Source of the DNA: Sphingomonadaceae bacterium PASS1
GTDB lineage: Bacteria > Pseudomonadota > Alphaproteobacteria > Sphingomonadales > Sphingomonadaceae
Direction: 5' to 3'
DNA length: 64,000 nt
Assembly: GCA_002255985.1 (NCBI GenBank)
Contig: NKIR01000003.1
Span: forward strand, 62,001-126,000
The notes under the pieces are model-generated. The model saw only the letters and a program-made list of their open reading frames with translations. It made no database searches and had not been told where the DNA came from. Within the stretch, counting starts at the first letter, position 1. Each line of letters opens with the position of its first letter. The position numbers and the translations under genes were made by a program. Shown here one piece after another: positions 32,885 through 41,497 of the stretch.

Positions 32885-34045
32885 CTAATCGCGGGCGAGC
32901 AGCAGTGCAGCAGCCATCGGGCCACCGCCCGAGGTTGCAACTGCGAGCTTCGGTTCGCCCTTGATCTGCCGTGCGCCGCCCTGCCCGCGCAATTGCACGA
33001 CGCTTTCATAGGCGTAGCCAAAACCGTGCAGCCGTCCCCAGCCCAATTGCCCACCGCCGGTGTTCATCGGCAGTTCGCCATCGAGCGCAATGCGCGTACC
33101 GCCTTCGATGAACTTATGACCCTCGCCCACCTCGCAGATACCAAGGCCTTCGAGCCACGTAATTGGTTGAAAGGCAAAGCCGTCATAAAGCTGAACGGTA
33201 TCAAGGTCTTTGGCGGTGTAATCGGTATTTTTCCAAAGATCGCGGCCCGTCGGATACGCCGCTGCCCATTCGGCCTGATCCCAGCTGTACCGTTCACAAG
33301 AGCCGGCCGTCGCCGCGATGCGGATCGGGGTGGCGGTGACCTCGTCGAGCGCATCGCCCGCAGAAACGATTACGACGGTCGAGGCATCGGTAAAGCGGTC
33401 GCAATCATATAGACAGAACGGCGTAGAGATAAGCCGAGCCGCCATATAGGTGTCCATCGTCAAGGGTTCGCGAACAATGGCACGCGGGTTTAATGCAGCG
33501 TTGCGGTGGTCGTTGATCGCGACCTGAGCCAGTTGCTCGCGGGTCATGCCGTAACGCTTCATATGGCGCATCGCGAATTGCGCGGTCCAGCAAGCGGCAG
33601 AAAAAGCGCCGAACGGTGAAACCCATTGCGAGTTTCCAGTGACGTCCTTGCGCCGTTCGAGCGGCGGGAATTCCTCGGGCCGCACCATTGCCGCCGCCTC
33701 GTACACAGTGCGGAAACAGATGACATGTCGGGCCAATCCAGACCGGACGGCAGCTGCCGCATCAGCGATCGCACCAAGCTGCGCCGTTGCTTCTGCAGCT
33801 CCTGTATGCCAGCGGGTTTTTAACCCGCACGCCTCAATCACCTCATCAACGCCGATGGGCGAAAAACCCATGAAGGTTTGCATCTTGCCGGGATAGGTCG
33901 AGACACCGTCAATCTGGTCAAACGTCAATCCGGCGTCATCGATCGCTTCTTTGATCGCGTCCATGGTCAGACCCAAGGGCGAACGCGTCAGCCGAACGCC
34001 AACTTCTGATATGCCAACACCACTAATATATGCTTCGCGTCCCAT
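32885..34045 (-). CDS. Thiolase-like lipid-transfer protein (Ltp2/SCP-x-like aldolase type)
   Basis: 386 residues of the thiolase superfamily without the usual nucleophilic cysteine context. It starts MGREAYISGVGISEVG, has Y-D-G-F-A-F-Q-P-I around residue 290 and G-W-G-R-L-H-G-F-G-Y-A-Y-E near 340. In steroid side-chain degradation, Ltp2-type aldolases use tyrosines in such segments and need a DUF35 partner; the DUF35 gene lies 2 bases upstream in the same operon. A retro-aldol cleavage of a beta-hydroxyacyl-CoA is therefore more likely than a thiolytic one. The role is inferred from family and pairing only. Confidence 0.75.
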   Translation of the reverse strand: MGREAYISGVGISEVGVRLTRSPLGLTMDAIKEAIDDAGLTFDQIDGVSTYPGKMQTFMGFSPIGVDEVIEACGLKTRWHTGAAEATAQLGAIADAAAAVRSGLARHVICFRTVYEAAAMVRPEEFPPLERRKDVTGNSQWVSPFGAFSAACWTAQFAMRHMKRYGMTREQLAQVAINDHRNAALNPRAIVREPLTMDTYMAARLISTPFCLYDCDRFTDASTVVIVSAGDALDEVTATPIRIAATAGSCERYSWDQAEWAAAYPTGRDLWKNTDYTAKDLDTVQLYDGFAFQPITWLEGLGICEVGEGHKFIEGGTRIALDGELPMNTGGGQLGWGRLHGFGYAYESVVQLRGQGGARQIKGEPKLAVATSGGGPMAAALLLARD

Positions 34046-34047
34046 GT

Positions 34048-34452
34048 TCAGGCAACTTTCTCAAACAGAGGATACCAGATGCCGTCTTGCTCCTCGAATA
34101 CGACCTGCACCTTGTCGTCAATATCCACGCTGTCGACGGGGGAATTGATGATGTTCGTGGTCAAATAAACCCCCGGCGCATCGTCGAGCCTCACCCGTGC
34201 AATCACAAAGGGAACTTCCATATCAGGCGCCCATTTCTGGTGATTGACCGTGTAGGTATCGATCACGCCGGCTCCCGAAACCGCAAAGGGCGCGACATTT
34301 TCCGATTGGCAATGGCGGCAAAACTCGCGTGGCGGGTGGTTGAAGCCCCCACAATCGTTGCATTTATGGATGTTGAGCTTGGCTTCCGCTCCCCCAGTCC
34401 AAAATGCCCGATTGTCCTTGTCGAGGCGGATGCGCGAGCGCTGCCATTTCAT
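34048..34452 (-). CDS. DUF35 (zinc ribbon plus OB-fold) partner protein
   Basis: 134 residues. The zinc ribbon is C-N-D-C near residue 36-40 and C-R-H-C near 53-56; the C-terminal half is an OB-fold-like strand set (V-I-D-T-Y-T-V-N, V-I-A-R-V, V-Q-V-V-F-E-E). DUF35 proteins bind the acyl-CoA end and complete the active unit of Ltp aldolases and MaoC hydratases such as ChsH2. It is the first gene of the pair and is divergent from the SDR at 34614. Confidence 0.9.
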   Translation of the reverse strand: MKWQRSRIRLDKDNRAFWTGGAEAKLNIHKCNDCGGFNHPPREFCRHCQSENVAPFAVSGAGVIDTYTVNHQKWAPDMEVPFVIARVRLDDAPGVYLTTNIINSPVDSVDIDDKVQVVFEEQDGIWYPLFEKVA

Positions 34453-34560
34453 GCGGTTATTCCCTTCAGTCGTTAGCTAAGGCTTAGCGCACCGGATTGC
34501 CAAGCCAAAGGTTATATCCGCCTTATCGCCACGACGATTTGGTAGCTATCCAGTTGCTAG

Positions 34561-34576
34561 GCAGGCCGCAGCCTGC
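34561..34576. repeat. Inverted repeat before the SDR-ACAD-ECH operon
   Basis: GCAGGC-CGCA-GCCTGC is a perfect six-base stem with a tetraloop 38 bases before the ATG of the SDR at 34614. It may be an operator or leader hairpin. Confidence 0.45.
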
Positions 34577-34613
34577 GAAAGATTGCCGCAACAACAAAAG
34601 TGAGGTGTTCAGG

Positions 34614-35447
34614 ATGAGCGATCTGTTAGGATATAAGGGCAAGCGCGTTATCGTAAGCGGATGCTTCTCTGGCATGGGTGAGGCAACGACAAAAATCTTG
34701 CTTGACCAAGGAGCCGAAGTCCACGGGCTGGATTTCAAGGAATGCGGACTGCCGCTCGCTTCGTTCAGCCGGATTGACCTGCGCGATCCTGCAACTATCG
34801 AGGCGGGCGTCGCTTCTATCGGCGGAAAAATCGATGCGCTGTTTAACTGCGCGGGCCTTCCCGGTGGCGGAGCCTTTCCGCCGCTGGACACGTTCAAGGT
34901 CAACTTTGCCGGCACACGCCATGTCACCGAGTGCGTATTGCCGCTCATGAATGAAGGAAGCGCTATTGTGAGCATCGCTTCCACCGGCGGTCTCGGATGG
35001 AGCCGCCGCATTCCGGTCCACATGGAATTGCTGCAAACAAAAGGCTTTGACGGCGCGATTGCTTGGGCAGAGGCGCATATGGATCAGATCGCCGAGGGTT
35101 ACGCCTTTTCCAAGGAAGCGGTCATCGTCTGGACGCAATTTATGTGTGCGCAGCTTATCAAGCGCGGCATCCGGATCAATTGCACTCTGCCATCACCGAC
35201 AGAGACGCCGATGATGGACACATTTCAGGCGACATCGGGCAAAGAAGTAATCGATGCGGCTGCCGAACCGCTGGGCCGTTATTCCACTGCCGCAGAACAG
35301 GCGAACGGCCTCTTGCTTTTGAACAGCGCCTTGTCTGGTATCATTACTGGCGTGGTCCTTCCCGTCGATGGCGGCTTCATGGGATCGCTGGCCACCGGAC
35401 AGATTGATATTTCAAAGATGATGGGTCGCTCCAAACCGGAGTCCTAA
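34614..35447 (+). CDS. SDR, 3-alpha-hydroxysteroid dehydrogenase/carbonyl reductase-like
   Basis: 277 residues. V-S-G-C-F-S-G-M-G-E-A-T takes the place of T-G-x-x-x-G-I-G and resembles the I-S-G-C-A-T-G-I-G of the Comamonas 3alpha-HSD/carbonyl reductase. N-C-A-G-L-P and, after a long insert, Y-A-F-S-K-E-A follow, and the end V-D-G-G-F is canonical. The insert before the catalytic tyrosine (about 30 extra residues) also fits that branch. Possible substrates are hydroxysteroids or ketones. ATG 34614 follows GAGGTG. First gene of a three-gene operon with the fused acyl-CoA dehydrogenase and the hydratase. Confidence 0.84.
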   Translation: MSDLLGYKGKRVIVSGCFSGMGEATTKILLDQGAEVHGLDFKECGLPLASFSRIDLRDPATIEAGVASIGGKIDALFNCAGLPGGGAFPPLDTFKVNFAGTRHVTECVLPLMNEGSAIVSIASTGGLGWSRRIPVHMELLQTKGFDGAIAWAEAHMDQIAEGYAFSKEAVIVWTQFMCAQLIKRGIRINCTLPSPTETPMMDTFQATSGKEVIDAAAEPLGRYSTAAEQANGLLLLNSALSGIITGVVLPVDGGFMGSLATGQIDISKMMGRSKPES

Positions 35448-35457
35448 AGGATACGAC

Positions 35458-37650
35458 ATGAATTTTGATCTGACCGAAGACCAGGAAATGATGCGCGACA
35501 TGTTCGCGCGGTTCCTTGATGAAAATAGCAGCATGGCCCGCGTGCGGGCCGCGGCTCCGTCGGGTTTTGATGCTGAGCTGTGGCGTGGCCTTGCACAGCA
35601 AGGCGCGATCTCAATCCGCGTGCCAGAAGAAGCCGGCGGGCTGGGCATGGGAATGTTCGAAGCAACCTTATTGATGGACGAAGCCGGAAGAACGCTGGTT
35701 TCGGGACCAATGGCCGAAGCACTGGTCGCGGTGCGGTTACTGGCGCAGGCAGGCGGGCATGACGCGTTGCTGGACCGAGCCTTGGCGGGCGAAGCTGTGG
35801 TTACGCTTGCCCTTCAGGACATAGCAATCACCCCGCTTCAATGGGTCGCCGGAGGTAGCGTCGCGCAAGCCGTGATTGCACGCAGCGGCGACAAAATCCT
35901 TTTGGTTTCTGTCCCCGAAGGCGCACAAAAACTAGAGAAAAACCTTGCAGATACGCCGATGGCGGAACTCAACCTTGGCGCGTTGGAGGCGACCGAGCTT
36001 GGGCTGGACCGCGCCATATTCGATGCTGGCGTTGAAGAATGGAAGCTGCTGATCGCGGCGGGCCTTGCGGGTCTTGCAAAACAATCGCTGAAGCTAGCGG
36101 CAGCCTATGCCGGTGAGCGCAAACAATTCGGTCAGTATATCGGACAGTTTCAGGGGATTTCGCACCCACTCGCCGATCTGGTTTGTGAGGCGGACGGCGG
36201 CAAATTTCTTGTCTGGAAAGCGATCCGCGACATATGTGACGGAAGCAGCGAGGCAGGCAGCGCTATTTCTATAGCAGCGTGGTGGAACGCCATTACGTCC
36301 GCGCGCTGTGTCGCACAGGCGCTTCACACCTTTGGCGGCTATGGCCTGACCACCGAGTACGACATCCATCTGTTCAACCTGCGCGCCAAGGCATGGCCGC
36401 TGATGCTGGGTGATCCAACCTTGCTGCTCGAAGAAGCCGGACGCAGGCTTTATGCCGGTGAATCCGCGTCATTGCCCGATGCTGGCGAATGCACCATCGA
36501 GTTTACGCTCGGCGACGATGCCGACGAAATGACGCGGGAAATCGATGCGTTTTTTGCCGCCAACGTCACCGACGAGGAACGTGCGCAGTTCCACTACAGC
36601 TGGGAAGGCTTTGTTCCTTCAGTCCACAAAAAGCTGGCCGACGCAGGCCTGCTTTTCCCAGGTCTGCCGGGCGATTTGCGCGGCAAGAAGCTGTCGCATT
36701 ATGCACAGATGGCCGCGATGGATGCCTATGAGCATCATGGCTACAATAACCCTGCCGCTAACGTAACTCAAATGGTCGCGCTGATCATCCACCGCTTTGG
36801 TTCGGACGAGTTGAAAGCCGATGTTCTGCCCAAATTGATGAACGGCGAAGCGATTTGCAGCCTTGGCTATTCCGAACCGGGCTCAGGCTCCGACGTTTTT
36901 GCCGCGCAGTGCAAAGCGACGCCCGATGGCAATGGTTGGCGGATCGACGGAACCAAGATGTTCACGTCAGGCGCAAATCTGTCATCCTATGTGCTGATGC
37001 TATGCCGCACGAATACAGAAGTTGCCAAACATGCTGGGCTAACGATGTTCATCGTCCCGCTAAAAACTGAGGGCGTGACGGTGCAGCCGGTTTATACCTT
37101 TCAGGATGAACGCACCAACATCACCTTTTACGACAACGTCCGCGTCCCCGATAGTTGGCGACTGGGCGAAGTCGATGGCGGTTTAAAGACGATGAGCGCC
37201 AGCCTTGAACTGGAACATGGCGGCGGATTTGGCAAATATATGCGCAAGATGCTGGAGGCAGGCGAAGCGGCATGCCGCGAGATCACGCGCAATGGTAAAG
37301 CGTTGATCGACGAACCACAGGCACAGGCGCGGTTGGCCCGTACCGCCGCGCATCTCTGGCTGTCCGAACTCATTACCTTCCGCGCACAATGGGCCATTGC
37401 CGAAAAAAAGCCCAACCTCGCTTATGGGCCGATGGCAAAGATGTTCTCTTCCGAAAAATTCCTGACCGATGCGCGCGACCTGCTGGACTTAACTGCTCCT
37501 CACTCGTTGTCGCTCCGGCCTGGACCGACGGCGGCGCTCAATCTTTTCTACCGCCATGCACAAGGCGCGACGATTTATGGTGGCACTAGCGAAGTTCACC
37601 GCTCGATGATCGCGGAACGGAACCTTGGCTTGCCGCGCACGCGCGCGTAA
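35458..37650 (+). CDS. Fused double-domain acyl-CoA dehydrogenase
   Basis: 730 residues made of two acyl-CoA dehydrogenase domains (about 1-345 and 350-730), instead of the usual one of 380. Domain 1 keeps R-K-Q-F-G and F-G-G-Y-G, the segments that bind FAD from the neighbouring subunit, but not the S-E-P-G-S-G-S-D loop. Domain 2 has S-L-G-Y-S-E-P-G-S-G-S-D, K-M-F-T-S-G-A and the C-terminal Y-G-G-T-S-E-V-H, but H-G-G-G-F-G-K-Y in place of the R-x-x-F-G. So each half has what the other lacks. This is the layout of ChsE-type heterodimers or FadE34-like fusions used on steroid side-chain CoA esters. A bulky substrate is likely. The ATG follows AAGGA. Confidence 0.9.
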   Translation: MNFDLTEDQEMMRDMFARFLDENSSMARVRAAAPSGFDAELWRGLAQQGAISIRVPEEAGGLGMGMFEATLLMDEAGRTLVSGPMAEALVAVRLLAQAGGHDALLDRALAGEAVVTLALQDIAITPLQWVAGGSVAQAVIARSGDKILLVSVPEGAQKLEKNLADTPMAELNLGALEATELGLDRAIFDAGVEEWKLLIAAGLAGLAKQSLKLAAAYAGERKQFGQYIGQFQGISHPLADLVCEADGGKFLVWKAIRDICDGSSEAGSAISIAAWWNAITSARCVAQALHTFGGYGLTTEYDIHLFNLRAKAWPLMLGDPTLLLEEAGRRLYAGESASLPDAGECTIEFTLGDDADEMTREIDAFFAANVTDEERAQFHYSWEGFVPSVHKKLADAGLLFPGLPGDLRGKKLSHYAQMAAMDAYEHHGYNNPAANVTQMVALIIHRFGSDELKADVLPKLMNGEAICSLGYSEPGSGSDVFAAQCKATPDGNGWRIDGTKMFTSGANLSSYVLMLCRTNTEVAKHAGLTMFIVPLKTEGVTVQPVYTFQDERTNITFYDNVRVPDSWRLGEVDGGLKTMSASLELEHGGGFGKYMRKMLEAGEAACREITRNGKALIDEPQAQARLARTAAHLWLSELITFRAQWAIAEKKPNLAYGPMAKMFSSEKFLTDARDLLDLTAPHSLSLRPGPTAALNLFYRHAQGATIYGGTSEVHRSMIAERNLGLPRTRA

Positions 37651-37659
37651 GGAGGAAAT

Positions 37660-38457
37660 ATGGCAGACGAACCGCACCTACTGACGAGCGAACAAGACGG
37701 CATCCTGTTTGTATCTCTCAATCGCCCAGACAAGCTGAACGCGCTATCGGGCGAAACCATGCAATTGTTTGAGGAGGCATTGCTTCGCTTCCGCGACTCC
37801 GACGATTTGCGCGTCATGCTGATCCGCGGCAATGGCCGCTATTTCTGCGCAGGTGCTGATATGCGTAGCGGGTCGCCCAGCCAACAAAAGCGCACCGCGA
37901 CCTCAATCCGCGAGAACCATCGCACCGGCCTGCACGGGATGCATCGGATCTACGACGAGATGGAGCATATCGAAAAGCCTATTGTCGCCGCGATCCACGC
38001 AACATGCGTCGGCGGCGGGCTTGAAATGGTGATGTCCTGCGATTTCCGCTTGGCCGCAAAAAGTGCCGCATTTTCCTTCCCCGAAGGCTTATTTGGTGTC
38101 TTACCCGCGAGCAATGGCGTCAGCCGCCTAACCCGCATTTGCGGCCCACATTGGGCGCGCTGGTTAATCATGGGCAATCAGAAGGCGGATGCTGACAAGG
38201 CCCATATCATGGGGTTGGTGCATGATGTTCTGCCCGATGAGGGCTTTGACGAAGCCGCGCTCGATTTTTGCCGTCATTTGACGAAAAATGATCCCGAACA
38301 AATGGGTGCGGCAAAAATCGCAATCGAACTCGTGGCCGAAGTCGGACCGGACATGGCCCGTCATGTCGAGCGAATGGCAAACAGCGCATTGATGCTGAAC
38401 CCCGCGTACCTCGCGCGGATTGAAGCCTATGTGAAGGGCATTGGTGCGAAAAAGTAG
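37660..38457 (+). CDS. Enoyl-CoA hydratase/isomerase
   Basis: 265 residues, crotonase family. A-G-A-D-M (oxyanion hole 1) is in the segment R-Y-F-C-A-G-A-D, and oxyanion hole 2 is in C-V-G-G-G-L-E; the following F-P-E-G-L-F-G-V-L-P carries the usual glutamate. It probably hydrates the 2-enoyl-CoA from the dehydrogenase just upstream. AAGGAGG precedes the ATG. Its last codons form the left arm of a bidirectional terminator. Confidence 0.9.
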   Translation: MADEPHLLTSEQDGILFVSLNRPDKLNALSGETMQLFEEALLRFRDSDDLRVMLIRGNGRYFCAGADMRSGSPSQQKRTATSIRENHRTGLHGMHRIYDEMEHIEKPIVAAIHATCVGGGLEMVMSCDFRLAAKSAAFSFPEGLFGVLPASNGVSRLTRICGPHWARWLIMGNQKADADKAHIMGLVHDVLPDEGFDEAALDFCRHLTKNDPEQMGAAKIAIELVAEVGPDMARHVERMANSALMLNPAYLARIEAYVKGIGAKK

Positions 38458-38471
38458 CTTAGGCTACTTTT
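38450..38471. terminator. Bidirectional terminator whose arms contain both stop codons
   Basis: AAAAGTAGC (38450-38458), loop TTAG (38459-38462), GCTACTTTT (38463-38471): a perfect nine-base stem, with T-tracts on both strands. The stop codon of the hydratase (TAG, 38455-38457) is in the left arm, and the stop codon of the TetR gene (38464-38466 on minus) is in the right arm. Confidence 0.8.
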
Positions 38472-39171
38472 CGGTAGTCGCGCGATAATCTTGAATGGCA
38501 AGTTCGAGCAATCGGGCTTCGGCTTCCATATAATGCGTTGCGTTGGGTGCGAAGCGCTCTCCCATCACATCACCGAAATGCTTGTCGGTGGCAATATTTA
38601 CGGCACGCTCAAAGCCCATATAGAGCACCGTCGCCATTCCGACAGCGGGGGAACCGACGTCGGCAGGATCACGCCCCATCTGCCGGACAATCAATGAAAT
38701 CACAGGACGCGCTGCATTGATACGGTGCTCGGTCATGCGGCCATCCTTGCGGTCAGCCATCGTATTGCGCAGGTGCAGAATTCCCGAATGGCGCTGCCAA
38801 AATTGATAGAAGCCCTGCACAAACTGTTTGCATCGTATGCCCAGTTCTGCGTCCGGCCAAGGTTCCCGGATCAATGCGAGATAGCTCGACTCTGCCTCGG
38901 CCATCACTGGTTCAAGCACGGCCAAGCCAAGTTCCGTCAAATCGGCGAAATAGACGTAGAGTGATGCCATGCGCAGATTGGCACGGCGCGCGACTTCGCT
39001 GATTGTGATCTGCGCTTCATCATATTCGGCAATAATCTCTTCCGCGACTTCTATGATCCGGTCGCGCGTATCACGGCCCTTACGACCTAACCGTTGACCG
39101 TTGAGATTGTGGATCACGTCATTTGCCGGCGTACGCCGCTGTGGCGCCAATGCTGATTGCGCAGCTACCAT
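38464..39171 (-). CDS. TetR-family transcriptional regulator
   Basis: 235 residues with a helix-turn-helix near residues 40-90: D-R-I-I-E-V-A-E-E-I-I-A-E-Y-D-E, then I-S-E-V-A-R-R-A-N-L-R-M-A-S-L-Y-V-Y-F-A. The remaining helices are divergent, as usual for the ligand domain. It is the last gene of a minus-strand run with ALDH and SDR upstream (18-base gap to the ALDH), and may control that run or the convergent operon. Confidence 0.85.
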   Translation of the reverse strand: MVAAQSALAPQRRTPANDVIHNLNGQRLGRKGRDTRDRIIEVAEEIIAEYDEAQITISEVARRANLRMASLYVYFADLTELGLAVLEPVMAEAESSYLALIREPWPDAELGIRCKQFVQGFYQFWQRHSGILHLRNTMADRKDGRMTEHRINAARPVISLIVRQMGRDPADVGSPAVGMATVLYMGFERAVNIATDKHFGDVMGERFAPNATHYMEAEARLLELAIQDYRATTEK

Positions 39172-39189
39172 CTTCTTACCTTTTCGCTT

Positions 39190-40656
39190 CTATTCTCTCC
39201 AGGCGATGAGCTTGGTTTCAAGATATTCCTCGATTCCTTCAACGCCCCATTCACGGCCAATCCCGCTCGCCTTGTAACCGCCAAAGGGAATGTCGCCAGA
39301 AATGCTCATTCCGCCATTAACGCTCATTGTTCCTGTCCGCACCCGGCGCGCAATTTTCATGGCCCGGTTCAAATCGGCGGATACGACACCGCCCCCTAGT
39401 CCAAAGTCACTTTCATTTGCAATGCGAACTGCGTCGTCATCGTCTTCAAATGGAATAACGACCAAAACAGGTCCAAAAATTTCTTCCTGCGCAATGCGCA
39501 TATCGTTACGCACGTCAGCAAAGCAGGTGGGCTCGATGAAATAGCCATTACCTTTATCGGGACGCATCTTGCCTCCAGCGATCAAGGTCGCACCTTCATC
39601 CTGTCCTAATTTGATATAGGACATCACCCGTTCTTGCTGCCGCTGAGACACTACAGGCCCCATGATATGACCGGGATTGTCAATGTCGCCCCAATTTTCG
39701 CCAAAGCTGCCATAGCTGTGCGCAAGAATTGCCTTCGCCTCTTCATAGCGGCTTTTGTGGACCAGAAGCCGCGATTGCACCGCGCAACCCTGACCTGCAT
39801 GAAAAACAAGCATGGACTGCGCAATTTCCATTGCGAAATTAGGTGCATCTTCCAGCACAATCTTCGCCGATTTACCGCCTAGCTCAAGGAATACGCGCTT
39901 CAGCGTCGCCGCACCCTGTTCCATGATACGTTTGCCGATGCCTGTCGAACCGGTAAAGCTAATCAGATCGACGCGTGGATCGGTTACCAGCATTTCTCCG
40001 GCAAGCGCCGGGTCGCTCCCGAATACAACGTTCAAAACACCTGCAGGAAAACCCGCTTCTTTTGCCAGTTCGCCAAAAATGGCCCCCATGCCTGGGGTAT
40101 TGGGTGCGGGTTTCAAGATGACGGTGCAACCGGCGAGCAAAGCAGCCACCACTTTACCGACATTCACATACAGCGGCACGTTCCATGGCGTGATTGCGCC
40201 AACGACACCAACCGGTTCGTGTAAGGCCTTGCGATGGCTTTCAAATCCAAAAGCCATGCGCGGCGGGTAATCCGTTTCCCAGCGGACCTGCGGGAAGACG
40301 GCCAGATAATCTTTCCATCCGTCCATCGCCATATCTACATGCGCGCGGCCAACCGCACCAACGGCAGCGCCTGCTTCATAACGTGCAAGGTCAGATAGCC
40401 GGTCACGGTTGACATCGAACAAATCGTAAAGTTTCTGCACAAGAGCCACGCGCTTTTCGACATTGGTTGCCCAGTCGGTGTCGTCAAAGGCACGGCGGGC
40501 GGCGGCGATCGCATCATCCACATCTTTCGCCGAAGCATCGGCAGCCTTGCCGACTGGCGTGCCGGTCCAAGGACCAATCACATCAAAGGTCTTGCCGCCT
40601 TCGGCATCGCGCGATTGGCCGTCGATAAACAATTTTGCGTCGGGGAGAGTGGTCAT
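39190..40656 (-). CDS. Aldehyde dehydrogenase
   Basis: 488 residues. Catalytic cysteine in A-G-Q-G-C-A-V near 287, glutamate in L-E-L-G-G-K near 252, F-T-G-S-T-G-I-G nucleotide motif and the C-terminal P-F-G-G-Y-K-A-S-G. It is a broad NAD(P) aldehyde dehydrogenase. The segment S-G-I-G-R-E-W-G-V-E-G-I-E-E-Y-L-E-T is typical for family members acting on hydrophobic aldehydes. Together with the SDR upstream (11-base gap) it could turn an alcohol or aldehyde intermediate into an acid. Confidence 0.9.
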   Translation of the reverse strand: MTTLPDAKLFIDGQSRDAEGGKTFDVIGPWTGTPVGKAADASAKDVDDAIAAARRAFDDTDWATNVEKRVALVQKLYDLFDVNRDRLSDLARYEAGAAVGAVGRAHVDMAMDGWKDYLAVFPQVRWETDYPPRMAFGFESHRKALHEPVGVVGAITPWNVPLYVNVGKVVAALLAGCTVILKPAPNTPGMGAIFGELAKEAGFPAGVLNVVFGSDPALAGEMLVTDPRVDLISFTGSTGIGKRIMEQGAATLKRVFLELGGKSAKIVLEDAPNFAMEIAQSMLVFHAGQGCAVQSRLLVHKSRYEEAKAILAHSYGSFGENWGDIDNPGHIMGPVVSQRQQERVMSYIKLGQDEGATLIAGGKMRPDKGNGYFIEPTCFADVRNDMRIAQEEIFGPVLVVIPFEDDDDAVRIANESDFGLGGGVVSADLNRAMKIARRVRTGTMSVNGGMSISGDIPFGGYKASGIGREWGVEGIEEYLETKLIAWRE

Positions 40657-40667
40657 TATCTTTATTC

Positions 40668-41411
40668 CTATTGGGCTTTGCGTTGGCCGCGCAGGACAAC
40701 CATTTGCATGTGCAGGTCAGGCGGGGTGTCTACAACCCCCCGGAAAGCGTCGGTTACATTGTTATAATGCGAAATTGGGCGTTCCCGCAGATTAATGCCA
40801 GCCTTGGCATTTTCCATCCCGAACCGCATCGCCACCTCTTGTGGCCAGCTGCTGCCCGTCTTGGTTTCGTCCATCATCATGCCGGCCTGAACGACAGTGA
40901 CGCGAACGCCCTCTGCCTCCAATTCGCGGCTCCACATTTCGGACATCAACTCCAGCGCGGACTTGGTGCCTGCATAAAGCCACAGCATCGGCATTTTGAT
41001 GGAAACCGTCTCGCTGGAAACATTGATGATGTGACCGCCGCCGCGCAACAAAGGCAACGCCTCACGCGCGCAATATATCGGCCCAGCAAGGTTGATATTG
41101 ACCTGTGATGTAATCTGTTCGTCGGTGACCTCGCTGAGCGTGAATGGCTCATAGACCGCCGCATTGTTGATCAACACATCGATTTTCGAATGTGTTTCGG
41201 AAATCGTTTTAAAGGCTGCGCGCACCAAATCGGGCTGTGCCACATCACATTCCAGCGCCAAATGCGGTGCACCGATCTCTTCGGCCACCGCCTGCACTTT
41301 CGATAGCGTGCGGCCCAGCAAAATAACGGTTTCACCGTCTTTGGCAAAGCGCCGCGCCAGCGCACGTCCCAGTCCGTCGCCTGCGCCGGTAATAACAATG
41401 GTTTTAGCCAT
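40668..41411 (-). CDS. Short-chain dehydrogenase/reductase
   Basis: 247 residues. T-G-A-G-D-G-L-G near residues 8-15, N-N-A-A near 85, V-S-S-E-T-V with the catalytic serine and Y-A-G-T-K. Upstream is AAGGAG at proper distance. First gene of the SDR-ALDH-TetR unit; separated from the Dabb-like gene by a hairpin-containing gap of 86 bases. Confidence 0.86.
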   Translation of the reverse strand: MAKTIVITGAGDGLGRALARRFAKDGETVILLGRTLSKVQAVAEEIGAPHLALECDVAQPDLVRAAFKTISETHSKIDVLINNAAVYEPFTLSEVTDEQITSQVNINLAGPIYCAREALPLLRGGGHIINVSSETVSIKMPMLWLYAGTKSALELMSEMWSRELEAEGVRVTVVQAGMMMDETKTGSSWPQEVAMRFGMENAKAGINLRERPISHYNNVTDAFRGVVDTPPDLHMQMVVLRGQRKAQ

Positions 41412-41465
41412 AAAAATCTCCTTGCCCCCTTCCTATAGTGGGCAATGAAAAAGAGCGAGACGTTG

Positions 41466-41497
41466 CCAAACGCAATCGCCGAAGCGATGGAGTTTGG
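41466..41497 (-). repeat. Two-level hairpin between the Dabb-like and SDR genes
   Basis: Outer arms CCAAAC (41466-41471) and GTTTGG (41492-41497) and inner arms ATCGC (41475-41479) and GCGAT (41484-41488) with a CGAA loop form an eleven-base-pair hairpin interrupted by a three-by-three internal loop. It ends at the base next to the stop codon of the Dabb-like gene. On the minus strand a T-tract follows about 20 bases later, so terminator or processing use is possible. The inner part repeats the palindrome at 21863. Confidence 0.55.
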
